Shown one piece after another: positions 55,371 to 63,974 of a stretch of 64,000 bases of DNA. This DNA is from Bacteroidales bacterium (GTDB taxonomy: Bacteria > Bacteroidota > Bacteroidia > Bacteroidales > Lentimicrobiaceae). Where the stretch lies: contig JADIZB010000004.1 in the NCBI GenBank assembly GCA_016705005.1, positions 248,001 to 312,000 of the forward strand, in the 5' to 3' direction. The translations under genes were made by a program, and so were the position numbers. Position 1 is the stretch's first letter; each line of letters starts with the position of its first letter. The notes beneath the pieces were generated by a model. It saw nothing but the letters and a program-made list of their open reading frames with translations, did not search any database and was not told where the DNA came from.

Positions 55371-55512
55371 CCCTCCAGGCCAGTATGTTTCTATTACCGG
55401 GAAGCAGGAAAGGGTTTCAATTTACCATTCCAATAAAAAAAAATCAATCGTACTGTAACAATGCATTGTGAATTCCCGTCACAAAGAAAACACGACATTA
55501 AACCATAAAGCA

Positions 55513-57066
55513 ATGAAAACTACCCTAACCCTTCAGAAATCAGCCATGCTTGCTATTCTGATCCTTACTTTGAGCCTTCACGCAAATGCACAATCCAAAG
55601 GAAGCGGCAACCTTGTTAAACAAGACAGGCAACTCGCTCCGTTTACAGAAATTGAAGCCGGAAGTGCTTTTCAAATCATGCTTGTTCAGGGTGAACCAGC
55701 ATTGATTACTGTTGAAACTGATGATAATTATCAGGATAAAATCCAAACCATAGTAGAAAACAACCGCCTGATTATTTCTTCTGACGGATTGAAAAATCCT
55801 ACCGCGATGAAGGTTTACATCAGAATACCGGATATCAGGGTAATTGAGCTTGAAGGCGCTGCCCGCCTGGATACAGAAGGTGAAATAAAAATCTCTGATT
55901 TGAGCATTGAAGCCAGCGGTGCTTCAAAGGCTAAAATGGAGCTGGATGTTCAGGCTCTTAAGAGTGAAATCAGTGGTGCTGCCAAAGTAACCCTGAAAGG
56001 GAAAGCCGCAAGCCATGTATCGGACATATCAGGAGCAGCATTTCTGGAGGCTATGGAGCTATCCACACAAACTTCCAATATTAATGTAAGCGGTGCTGCT
56101 AAAGCCAGGGTTTATGCCATCAGCGAGCTTAAAACTGAAGTCAGTGGTGCAGGTTCACTTACTTACTACGACGATTCTGAAACCCCGAAAATCAGTGAAC
56201 CAGGCACCTATACATTCCAGTTTGAGAATCCTGAAAACCCCGACGCAGAAGATATGGAAGGAATTGTAAGTACTGCTGAAGAAGGCGATTCTACTTTAAT
56301 CAGCATAGGTGATATCCAGGTCAAAGTATTTGAAGGAGATCCGACAACCATAAAAATCGGCGACAGGGAACTTGAAGTTGATGAAGAAGGGAATGTTGAT
56401 TTCAAACGTAACAAGAGCGACCGTTTCGATGGTCACTGGGGTGGTTTTGATATGGGAATCAATGGTTATCTGAATAAAGATATGGGCTTCGATATTCTGG
56501 AGGATGATTATAAGTTTCTTGAACTTCGTTATGAAAAATCCATCAATGTATCATTGAACTTCTTCGAACAGAATTTCAACCTGATTGGCAAGAATTTCGG
56601 ACTAACCACCGGTCTTGGGTTTGAATGGAACAATTACAGATTTGATGACAACATTAAAATCGGACGTGACAATACGGGGATAACCGGTGATTCCCTTTTT
56701 GTAACAGGCGTTAACTATACCAAAAGCAAACTTGTGGTGAACTATCTTACTTTGCCCATCCTGTTTGAATATCAGACAAACAGATTCGCAAACAAGAACA
56801 GTTTCCATATCACTGCCGGAGTATTAACCGGAGTAAGGATTGGCGCCCATACCAAAATGGCCTATAACGATGGGGCGAAGCAAAAGGACAAGTTCAGAGA
56901 CAAAAATGATTACGATATCAATCCATTTAAATTCGATCTGACTGCACGAATCGGCTGGGGCAAAGTAAACCTCTATGCCAACTACTCACTTACTACCCTG
57001 TTCAAAGATAACCGCGGCCCTGAACTCTACCCGTTTGCCATGGGCATCACCCTGTCGAGCTGGTAA
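55513..57066 (+). CDS. GIN-domain (DUF2807) protein fused to outer-membrane beta-barrel domain
   Basis: A 517-residue secreted protein. I choose ATG 55513 (MKTTLTLQKSAML) over the GTG at 55468. After a signal peptide (AILILTLSLHANAQ), residues ~25-230 form a GIN-type right-handed beta solenoid with repeated SGA turns (IEASGASKAKMELDV, SEISGAAKVTLKGKA, INVSGAAKARVYA). A linker (~235-325) leads into an outer-membrane beta-barrel region (~340-517) ending GMGITLSSW-like with a terminal aromatic. It appears to be a surface head anchored by its own barrel. It sits behind the ECF sigma and anti-sigma-like genes and may be their target. Confidence 0.75.
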   Translation: MKTTLTLQKSAMLAILILTLSLHANAQSKGSGNLVKQDRQLAPFTEIEAGSAFQIMLVQGEPALITVETDDNYQDKIQTIVENNRLIISSDGLKNPTAMKVYIRIPDIRVIELEGAARLDTEGEIKISDLSIEASGASKAKMELDVQALKSEISGAAKVTLKGKAASHVSDISGAAFLEAMELSTQTSNINVSGAAKARVYAISELKTEVSGAGSLTYYDDSETPKISEPGTYTFQFENPENPDAEDMEGIVSTAEEGDSTLISIGDIQVKVFEGDPTTIKIGDRELEVDEEGNVDFKRNKSDRFDGHWGGFDMGINGYLNKDMGFDILEDDYKFLELRYEKSINVSLNFFEQNFNLIGKNFGLTTGLGFEWNNYRFDDNIKIGRDNTGITGDSLFVTGVNYTKSKLVVNYLTLPILFEYQTNRFANKNSFHITAGVLTGVRIGAHTKMAYNDGAKQKDKFRDKNDYDINPFKFDLTARIGWGKVNLYANYSLTTLFKDNRGPELYPFAMGITLSSW

Positions 57067-57226
57067 CAGTGCTAAAGTTGCATCTGCCAATGCTGTCATC
57101 CGAAAGGGAGACAGCATTTTTCCATTATAAAAAAAGTATTAAATTTACCCCCTCGAAAAAGACCGGCAAGAAATGCAATAAGGTATTCCGGAAGGACACA
57201 GCTGATAAATAAACAACAACTATAAT

Positions 57227-57970
57227 ATGTCAGGACACAATAAATGGTCAACCATTAAGCGTAAAAAGGGCGCCCTGGATGCAAAACGCTCCAAAATATT
57301 CTCCAGGATTATAAAGGAAATTACCGTAGCCGTCAAGGAAGGCGGGCCGGATCCCGATGGTAATCCCCGGCTAAGGCTTGCCATCTCCAACGCAAAGGGT
57401 GCCAGTATGCCTAAGGATAATATTACACGGGCAATCAACAAGGGAGCCGAAAAAGATGGCGCCAACTACATTGAGGCCACATATGAAGGCTATGCACCCA
57501 ATGCCATCGCAGTCTATATTGAATGTACCACTGATAATCAGCAACGAACCATCTCGAATATCCGTTCATATTTCAACAAATTCGGGGGCAACCTCGGAAC
57601 TAACGGATCACTTGCCTTCCTTTTTGACCGAAAAGGTGTATTCAACATTCCAAAAGGCACCATTAACCTTGATGAATTTGAGATGGCAGTTATTGATGCC
57701 GGCGCCGAAGATATTCAGATAGAAGAAGAAAGCATCACCATTACAACGGCAATGGAAGATTTCGGCGCTATGGTGAAGAAACTGGAAGAAATGGGTATCG
57801 AACCCGAAAATGCAGAATTACAGCGTATTCCGAAAGATACAGTAAAATTAGATAAAGATGCTGCGAAAAAAGTATTGAGATTGATTGACTTTTTCGAAGA
57901 GGATGATGATGTAAGCAATGTATTTCATAACCTTGAGCTTACGGATGAATTAATGGAAGATCTGGACTGA
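57227..57970 (+). CDS. yebC: YebC/PmpR-family protein (TACO1 family)
   Basis: A 247-residue soluble protein with the family start MSGHNKWSTIKRKKGALDAKRSKIF, followed by PRLRLAISNAKGASMPKDNITRAI, YEGYAPNAIAVYIECTTDN and GSLAFLFDRKG. Members have been described as DNA-binding regulators and, more recently, as factors that help ribosomes translate polyproline stretches. The acidic C-terminus (FFEEDDDVSNVF) is slightly longer than average. The gene is monocistronic and ends at a terminator shared with ackA. Confidence 0.93.
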   Translation: MSGHNKWSTIKRKKGALDAKRSKIFSRIIKEITVAVKEGGPDPDGNPRLRLAISNAKGASMPKDNITRAINKGAEKDGANYIEATYEGYAPNAIAVYIECTTDNQQRTISNIRSYFNKFGGNLGTNGSLAFLFDRKGVFNIPKGTINLDEFEMAVIDAGAEDIQIEEESITITTAMEDFGAMVKKLEEMGIEPENAELQRIPKDTVKLDKDAAKKVLRLIDFFEEDDDVSNVFHNLELTDELMEDLD

Positions 57971-58013
57971 GAGAATTACGGACAGGACAGGGATCCCATC
58001 TAATGCAGAAACA

Positions 58014-58042
58014 AAAAGGGCCGCGAAATGCGGCCCTTTTTT
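58014..58042. terminator. Bidirectional intrinsic terminator (yebC / ackA)
   Basis: The stem GGGCCGC / GCGGCCC with loop GAAAT is preceded by AAAAA and followed by TTTTTT. It lies between the convergent stop codons of yebC and ackA. Confidence 0.92.
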
Positions 58043-58057
58043 GATAATTTGTCAGTT

Positions 58058-59263
58058 CTATTTCAGGGTAGTTACAATCTCATAGGTATCCAGTGCAATG
58101 ACCAGTTCTTCATTGGTCGGGACAACCATCACTGTAACTTTTGAATTTTCCCGGGAAATAACAGCTTCTTTTCCGCGAAGTCCTTTATTCTTTTCCTGAT
58201 CGAATTCAAGACCCATGTATTCCATATCCTTTGTCGTCAGGTATCTGGTTACAGAATCGTTCTCACCAACGCCACCTGTAAAGATGATCAGGTCAACTCC
58301 ACCCATGGCTGCAGTATAAGCTCCAATGTACTTCCGGATTCTGTAATAGTACATCTCCAGGGTGACTTTTGCCCTCTTGTTGCCTTGTTCTGCAGCAAGC
58401 TCAACATCACGCATATCGGATGACACACCGGAAACACCAAGCATTCCGCTATGCTTGTTTACCAGGGTATTAGCGATGGGAACATCAATCTCCTCTTTGT
58501 TAATGATCTGAATAAAAGCACCGATATCAAGGTCTCCGGTACGGGTGCCCATCATCAGACCTTCAATCGGGGTCATGCCCATAGAGGTATCAAGCGATTT
58601 TCCGTTTTTGATGGCTGCGATGGAAGCTCCATTGCCAAGATGGCAGGTGATTATTTTCAGATCTTCCATATTCCTGCCCAGAATTTCGGCAGCTCGTTTT
58701 GAGACGTACCTGTGGGAAGAACCATGGAAACCATATCTCCTTATTTTATGCTTTTCGTAGAGGGAATATGGAATCCCATACAGATAAACATAATCAGGCA
58801 TCGTTTGATGGAAAGCGGTATCAAATACGCCAACCTGAGGAACATCAGGCAAAAGCTTGGTAATGGAATAAATTCCCTTTAAGTTGGGCGGATTATGCAA
58901 AGGCGCAAGATCGATGCACTCCTCAAGTGCATCAATAACCTCATTGGTAATGTAAACACTTCCATTGAACTTTTCACCTGCATGAACCACCCTGTGCCCT
59001 ACAGCCTGAATTTCGTCAAGGCTTTTGATGCTGCCGTATTTATCACTGATCAGAATACCCAACAGGTATTCAATACCAGCCTGATGGTCAAGGATTTCTC
59101 CTTCAAGTTTAACTTCTGTCCCATCATTCCGTGAATGTTTCAGGAGAGAGCCTTTCAGGCCGATTTTGTCAACAAGACCTTTTGCCAGCACTTCACTCGT
59201 TGGCATGTCGAATAGCTGGTATTTAATGGATGAACTTCCGCAGTTCAGAACTATTATTTTCAT
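58058..59263 (-). CDS. ackA: Acetate kinase
   Basis: A 401-residue kinase that turns acetyl phosphate and ADP into acetate and ATP. Motifs: VLNCGSSSIKYQLFD, GHRVVHAGEKF, FDTAFHQTMPDYVYLYGIPY, RRYGFHGSSHRYVS, CHLGNGASIAAIKNGKSLDTSMGMTPIEGLMMGTRTGD, and IFTGGVGEND near the C-terminus. It is the third gene of pta-hbd-ackA, with 38 bases between it and the dehydrogenase gene. With Pta it yields ATP from acetyl-CoA, implying acetate formation. Confidence 0.96.
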   Translation of the reverse strand: MKIIVLNCGSSSIKYQLFDMPTSEVLAKGLVDKIGLKGSLLKHSRNDGTEVKLEGEILDHQAGIEYLLGILISDKYGSIKSLDEIQAVGHRVVHAGEKFNGSVYITNEVIDALEECIDLAPLHNPPNLKGIYSITKLLPDVPQVGVFDTAFHQTMPDYVYLYGIPYSLYEKHKIRRYGFHGSSHRYVSKRAAEILGRNMEDLKIITCHLGNGASIAAIKNGKSLDTSMGMTPIEGLMMGTRTGDLDIGAFIQIINKEEIDVPIANTLVNKHSGMLGVSGVSSDMRDVELAAEQGNKRAKVTLEMYYYRIRKYIGAYTAAMGGVDLIIFTGGVGENDSVTRYLTTKDMEYMGLEFDQEKNKGLRGKEAVISRENSKVTVMVVPTNEELVIALDTYEIVTTLK

Positions 59264-59301
59264 TTCGATTATATTTTAACGGAGAATTTTAGGCACACTT
59301 G

Positions 59302-60270
59302 TTATTCACGGCCAAGATTTGTGATTGAGCCCTTTTTGGGTAAGCGCTTTCCACCCTGATACAAATAAAATCCCTCACCAACTCTTCTCCCGACCATATT
59401 CGCCCTAACCAGCCTTTTAAGCACCGGTGATGGCTTGTATTTCTTTTCTCCGAATTCAGCGTAGAGGTTCTCCATCCACTTTAACACTTTATCAAGCCCG
59501 ATTCTATCGGCCATCTCGAATGGCCCCAATTGCAATCCTGACGTTTCTCTCATCGTTTCATCGATGTCGGAAACTGTGGCAACTCCTTCCATAAGTATTT
59601 CGCAGGCTTCGTTGATCAGGGGAACAAGCATCCTTGTACTGACATTTCCGGAAGACTCATTCACATTGATCAACTTCTTGCCAATCAATAATGCAAGTTT
59701 ACTTACCATTGCGTATGTATCATCGGTAGTATAAACCGATTTAACAGCTTCAATCACCTTAATTTTACCTACCGGAGAGAAAAAGTGAAGACCCATGGCT
59801 CTTTCAGGACTCTTCAGAACAGAAGATATTTCTGAAATCATCAGGGTGGCAGTATTGGATGCAATGATAGCATCAGGCCGGACCACCGATTCAATCTTTT
59901 TGAAAATTTCCTGCCGAAGCTCAAGACTGGTACCTTTCTTCTTTGAGTTGACTGTCTCAAAGACTATTTCGCAATCAGCAAGCTCAGAATAATCTGTTGA
60001 GCCTTTGATTCTCGAGAGAATGAGTTTCTTTTCACTACCGGTAAGTCCCCATTTGCTGATACGATCATCCAACTGGGCTTCAATGCGTTTCAAAACCTCT
60101 GCAATCCGGTCGGCACTGATATCAATAAAAATAACATCAATTCCGGATTGGCTGATCAATACAGAAATCTCCTGACCCATAGTACCGCACCCAACTACCC
60201 CGACTTTTTGTATTGAGCCTTTCGAGTTCATGCTCTTTCCAAGACTAAAATCTTCTAATCGTTCTGACAT
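59302..60270 (-). CDS. 3-hydroxyacyl-CoA dehydrogenase family protein (3-hydroxybutyryl-CoA dehydrogenase-like)
   Basis: A 322-residue NAD-dependent dehydrogenase. The Rossmann motif is VGVVGCGTMGQEISVLIS, the substrate region ASNTATLMISEISSVL, and the catalytic His and Glu lie in GLHFFSPVGKIKVIEAV. The C-terminal helical domain contains NESSGNVSTRMLVPLINEA and the DIDETMRETSGLQLGPFEMADRIG region. It probably interconverts 3-hydroxyacyl-CoA and 3-oxoacyl-CoA, for example on a butyrate-type route. It sits between pta and ackA, 28 bases after pta, which links it to acetyl-CoA metabolism. Chain length is unknown. Confidence 0.87.
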   Translation of the reverse strand: MSERLEDFSLGKSMNSKGSIQKVGVVGCGTMGQEISVLISQSGIDVIFIDISADRIAEVLKRIEAQLDDRISKWGLTGSEKKLILSRIKGSTDYSELADCEIVFETVNSKKKGTSLELRQEIFKKIESVVRPDAIIASNTATLMISEISSVLKSPERAMGLHFFSPVGKIKVIEAVKSVYTTDDTYAMVSKLALLIGKKLINVNESSGNVSTRMLVPLINEACEILMEGVATVSDIDETMRETSGLQLGPFEMADRIGLDKVLKWMENLYAEFGEKKYKPSPVLKRLVRANMVGRRVGEGFYLYQGGKRLPKKGSITNLGRE

Positions 60271-60298
60271 CTTAATATTTATTACGGTTATAATGTTA

Positions 60299-61303
60299 TT
60301 AATTCATCCCACTGGCCTGTGTTGCCGTGATGGCAATCAGGTTAACAATATCACTGACTGAACATCCTCTGGAGAGGTCGTTGATCGGGGCAGCCATTCC
60401 CTGCAACACCGGCCCGATGGCCTCGGCACCGGCAAGTCGTTGAACCAGTTTGTAAGCGATGTTACCTGTTTCAAGACTGGGAAAGACAAGGATATTTGCT
60501 TTTCCGGCGATATTGCTGCCGGGCGCTTTATGTATGCCAACGGATTCAACGATTGCCGCGTCAGCCTGAAGTTCACCATCAATGGAGAGCCAGGGTGCTT
60601 TTTCACGTGCAATTCTTGTGGCTTCAATCACTTTGTCGCATAAGGCATGTTTGGCACTGCCTTTCGTCGAAAAACTCAGCATGGCAACCCTGGGTTCGAT
60701 CCCGGCAATTGCCCTGGCTGTGAGTGCAGTAGAAACAGCTATTTCTGCAAGTTCTGCAGCTGTAGGGTCCGGATGGACAGCACAGTCTGCAAAAACGAGA
60801 ATATTACCCGGAACATAAGGGTTGTCTTTAAAGATCATGAAGAATGCTCCGGAAACGACACTGATACCTGGTAATGTTTTTATAATCTGGAAAGCCGGCC
60901 GTAAAACATTGCCGGTGGCATTCATTGCACCGGCAACTTCTCCGTCAGCTTCGCCGGATTTGATCAATAAAGTAGCCAGGTATAAAGGATCTTCAACAAG
61001 CCTGAGGGCTTCCTCATAGTTCATTCCCTTTGATTTCCTGATTTCAAAAAGCAAATCAGCATAACGCTCCTTCCCGGGGTTTTGAACCGGATCAATAATC
61101 GTGGCCTGTTCGATAAACTGTAAACCGAAATCAAGCGCCTTTTTATCTATCTCAGCTTTGTTTCCGATCAGAATGATTCTGGCAATTTTTTCTTTCAGTA
61201 TAAAATCAGCCGCTTTAAGTGTCCGATCTTCAACTCCTTCAGGAAGAACAATGCACTTTAAATTGCTTTTTGCTCGTTCCCTTATGTTATTCATCAGTGT
61301 CAT
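60299..61303 (-). CDS. pta: Phosphate acetyltransferase
   Basis: A 334-residue short-form Pta (single catalytic domain, no N-terminal regulatory part) that converts acetyl-CoA and phosphate to acetyl phosphate. Motifs: IVLPEGVEDRTLKAADFIL, EADGEVAGAMNATGNVLRPAF, FADCAVHPDPTAAELAEIAV, MLSFSTKGSAKHAL and VFPSLETGNIAYKLVQRL. It is the first gene of pta-hbd-ackA. A -7 box TAAATTTG lies at 61364-61357 upstream. Confidence 0.95.
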   Translation of the reverse strand: MTLMNNIRERAKSNLKCIVLPEGVEDRTLKAADFILKEKIARIILIGNKAEIDKKALDFGLQFIEQATIIDPVQNPGKERYADLLFEIRKSKGMNYEEALRLVEDPLYLATLLIKSGEADGEVAGAMNATGNVLRPAFQIIKTLPGISVVSGAFFMIFKDNPYVPGNILVFADCAVHPDPTAAELAEIAVSTALTARAIAGIEPRVAMLSFSTKGSAKHALCDKVIEATRIAREKAPWLSIDGELQADAAIVESVGIHKAPGSNIAGKANILVFPSLETGNIAYKLVQRLAGAEAIGPVLQGMAAPINDLSRGCSVSDIVNLIAITATQASGMN

Positions 61304-61356
61304 TGGCAGTATATCTTAGTGTCGGGAAAATCATTGAAAGATTGAATTTCAGGGCG

Positions 61357-61364
61357 CAAATTTA
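61357..61364 (-). promoter_or_regulatory. Putative -7 box TAAATTTG of the pta-hbd-ackA operon
   Basis: The minus strand carries a perfect TAnnTTTG match 53 bases upstream of the pta ATG. The -33 position is not convincing. Confidence 0.45.
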
Positions 61365-61542
61365 GAACTTATTCAAACTTGTTCCTATTAAAGAGTCCAA
61401 TATTTATTATAATTCCATCTTCCGCTATTCACTTGATTTTAAGATCATTAAAATAATTCGCCTATGGCTTGTCCGAATTTGTTTCACAATGGAAATACAG
61501 GAACTTGTGAAGTTGTCTCCTCATGCAGACTTAAAAAAATAC

Positions 61543-61550
61543 TAATTTTG
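61543..61550 (+). promoter_or_regulatory. Putative -7 box TAATTTTG of the DUF4271 gene
   Basis: A perfect TAnnTTTG match eight bases before the ATG at 61559, predicting a very short leader. Confidence 0.45.
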
Positions 61551-61558
61551 CATTCCGC

Positions 61559-62485
61559 ATGACATCCAGAGACCAACAGACCCTGAAAACCAGCTTCTTT
61601 TTGAAGCCGGAGGCATCAGCAACGATTACTGTAAGTGATTCCATCGGGAATTATTCCGATTTTCTTGGTGATAGCCTGAATGTATTCCACACTGACAGTG
61701 CTTTCCGGTTTGAACTTCGGGAAATCATTCTGCCAGCGAATGACTCTGATACCACAGCAGCGCAACCTGTCTATGACAAGCCTTCGTTATTTACTACATC
61801 CGGTGTTATAAAGCATCAGTTCAATCCTGAATTCAGGATGCGACAGAACTCTGACTGGCTGACTGCTCTTTTCCTTGTTTGCCTGATCGTGCTGTCGTGG
61901 ATAAAGTTTTACCATTTGCGCAGGATCAAACAGTTGTTCAGGGCTGTTGGCGCCAGGCACCATGTAAATCAGCTGGTTCGCGATGGCAATCTGACCGAGG
62001 AAAGAATCACTCCCGGACTTGCACTTGTTTATATTGTCGGTCTGGCAGTGCTGGTGCATCAGTTTGGCTTTGAAACGATCAGCTCATGGCTTGGTATCCG
62101 GAAATCAGGGCTGATATTCGCGATGATTCTTGGCGCTATATCCATTCTTTGGCTGATAAAGGTTCTTACAATCAGAGGAACCGGAATAATCTTCAGAACA
62201 AAACAGGATACCAGTGAACTGATACTCACCAATCTGATTTTCAATGCTGCAGGAGGCATTGTAATTTTCCCCCTTGTATTGACCGGATATTACAGTGGCA
62301 ACCTGCCAATCCTGAAAATTGCCGTCATCGTTTTGCTTGTCGTTATGTGTCTCAGATTTTTCAGAAGTATGGTTGTTGGATTCGCAGCGCAAACGTTTTC
62401 GGTGTTGTATTTATTTTTGTATCTTTGCACCCTCGAAATTTTACCGGTACTCTTTCTTTACAGATTAGTAACCTTAGCTGACTAA
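61559..62485 (+). CDS. DUF4271 family membrane protein
   Basis: A 308-residue protein. An N-terminal soluble region (~1-95) is followed by about seven hydrophobic segments (LTALFLVCLIVLSWIKFYHL; GLALVYIVGLAVLVHQFGF; MILGAISILWLIKVLTI and others). It matches the DUF4271 family, which in Bacteroidota regularly precedes hemD. The function is unknown. A second promoter-like element lies inside its 3' end (62397-62427). Confidence 0.85.
   Translation: MTSRDQQTLKTSFFLKPEASATITVSDSIGNYSDFLGDSLNVFHTDSAFRFELREIILPANDSDTTAAQPVYDKPSLFTTSGVIKHQFNPEFRMRQNSDWLTALFLVCLIVLSWIKFYHLRRIKQLFRAVGARHHVNQLVRDGNLTEERITPGLALVYIVGLAVLVHQFGFETISSWLGIRKSGLIFAMILGAISILWLIKVLTIRGTGIIFRTKQDTSELILTNLIFNAAGGIVIFPLVLTGYYSGNLPILKIAVIVLLVVMCLRFFRSMVVGFAAQTFSVLYLFLYLCTLEILPVLFLYRLVTLAD
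62397..62427 (+). promoter_or_regulatory. Candidate internal promoter for hemD-rnpA-yidD
   Basis: TTTC (62397-62400), 19 bases, then the perfect -7 box TATCTTTG (62420-62427) within the DUF4271 coding sequence. It would start RNA about 115 bases before hemD. Confidence 0.5.
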
Positions 62486-62549
62486 TAAGCAGTTAAGTGC
62501 CGGAATTGCTGAAAATTATGTTAAAGTTAAATTTCTAATTTCGATTAAA

Positions 62550-63305
62550 TTGAAAATCAAGAATGTACTGATTTCGCAGCCGAAGCCTGCCGAACTTGAG
62601 AAATCCCCTTATGGAGAGATTATCAAAAAATACTGCCTGAATGTTGATTTTCACAAATTCTTCAAAATTGAAGGCTTAAGCTCAATCGATTTCAGGAAAG
62701 AAAATAAAGTAAGATTAGCTGATAATACTGCTGTTATTTTTACCAGCAAGCACGGCGTTGATCATTTTTTCAGACTGGCAACTGAATTGAGGACGGAAAT
62801 TCCTGAATCGATGAAGTATTTTTGTTCATCTGAAGCAACGGCATATTATCTTCAAAAATATATCCAATACCGAAAACGCAAAATATTTTTCAGCAGTCAG
62901 GAGCTGAATGACCTGGTTGATATCATCAGGAAGCATAAAACTGAGAAATACCTGCTTCCCTGCAGTGCAGAGCACAACAATGAATTGTCAGATCTTCTTG
63001 ATCAGCACAAGATCACGTATACCAAAGCGATCATGTACAGGACTGTGCCGGATGATATGTCATTTCTTGACCTGAACAAGTACGAAATGCTTGTATTTTT
63101 CAGTCCGGCAGGTATCAGATCCCTCTTCAGGAATTTTCCTGAATTTCAACAGGGGGAGAAAGCCATTGGTGTTTTCGGACAAACCACTGCTGCTGCGGCG
63201 CGTGATGCCGGCTTCAGCATAATGGTTGAAGCCCCGACACCAACAGCTCCCTCTATGGCAAAGGCCATTGAACAGTTTCTTGCGGCCAACCACAAGAACA
63301 AATAA
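62550..63305 (+). CDS. hemD: Uroporphyrinogen-III synthase
   Basis: A 251-residue enzyme that closes hydroxymethylbilane into uroporphyrinogen III in heme/siroheme synthesis. The start is TTG at 62550: the in-frame KIKNVLISQPKP is where family members begin, and no in-frame ATG is near. Two domains are joined by a hinge; AVIFTSKHGVDHFF, YFCSSEATAYYLQKY, LVFFSPAGIRSLFRNFP and VFGQTTAAAARDAGF are conserved HemD segments, with overall low conservation as usual. Other heme genes are elsewhere. Followed 53 bases later by rnpA. Confidence 0.87.
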   Translation: MKIKNVLISQPKPAELEKSPYGEIIKKYCLNVDFHKFFKIEGLSSIDFRKENKVRLADNTAVIFTSKHGVDHFFRLATELRTEIPESMKYFCSSEATAYYLQKYIQYRKRKIFFSSQELNDLVDIIRKHKTEKYLLPCSAEHNNELSDLLDQHKITYTKAIMYRTVPDDMSFLDLNKYEMLVFFSPAGIRSLFRNFPEFQQGEKAIGVFGQTTAAAARDAGFSIMVEAPTPTAPSMAKAIEQFLAANHKNK

Positions 63306-63358
63306 TGTTGCAACCGATGGATAAACAGTTTGCCAGCTTCCATGTATAACCTATTTCA

Positions 63359-63742
63359 ATGCAAACATTTGGAAAGCAGGAACATTTATGCTCCTTTACT
63401 GAAATCCGGAAATTATTCAATGAAGGGCATACATTTTTCAGACATCCGATAAAGGTTTATTGGCTGCCGGGTGATTGGACAGGGAGTCCGGTGATCAGGG
63501 TGATGGTATCAGTTTCGAAGAGGAATTTTAAAAAATCTGTTGATCGCAATCATATCAAGCGATTGCTCAGGGAATGCTTCAGAAGAAACAAGCACATTGC
63601 AATAGAAGGCCTGAACCGGCAAACTTGTATGCTGGCATTTGTTTATTCAGGCAAAGAAATTCCCGAGTTCATTTCCCTTGAACCGATAATAATCAAACTA
63701 CTTCAGCGTTTAATCAAGGAATATGAAACAACTGCTGGCTAA
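63359..63742 (+). CDS. rnpA: Ribonuclease P protein component
   Basis: A 127-residue basic protein that assists the RNase P RNA in trimming tRNA 5' leaders. The family's RNR motif is clear in VMVSVSKRNFKKSVDRNHIKRLLRECFR, preceded by IRKLFNEGHTFFRHPIKVYW. It lacks the upstream rpmH partner found in many bacteria and instead follows hemD. Its 3' end overlaps yidD by 20 bases. Confidence 0.93.
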   Translation: MQTFGKQEHLCSFTEIRKLFNEGHTFFRHPIKVYWLPGDWTGSPVIRVMVSVSKRNFKKSVDRNHIKRLLRECFRRNKHIAIEGLNRQTCMLAFVYSGKEIPEFISLEPIIIKLLQRLIKEYETTAG

Positions 63743-63944
63743 ACTAATGATTGGCCTGATCAGGATTTATCAGGGCGCAATTTCGCCATATCTGCCTCCA
63801 TCGTGCAGATATACCCCTACCTGCTCAGCCTATGGCATTGAAGCATTGAAGAAACATGGTCCATTCAGGGGAGGTTGGCTGACACTGAAGCGAATCCTAT
63901 CTTGTCACCCATGGGGAGGGAAAGGCTACGATCCGGTTCCATAA
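63723..63944 (+). CDS. yidD: Membrane protein insertion efficiency factor YidD
   Basis: A 73-residue protein with an amphipathic N-terminus and the family signature YQGAISPYLPPSCRYTPTCS, then YGIEALKKHGPFRGGWLTLKR and CHPWGGKGYDPVP; the three cysteines are present. It assists YidC-dependent membrane insertion and is membrane-associated. It overlaps rnpA by 20 bases in another frame, which implies translational coupling. Confidence 0.93.
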   Translation: MKQLLAKLMIGLIRIYQGAISPYLPPSCRYTPTCSAYGIEALKKHGPFRGGWLTLKRILSCHPWGGKGYDPVP

Positions 63945-63974
63945 TCAAGAATTTGTAAATAAAAGCTTTTTAAG

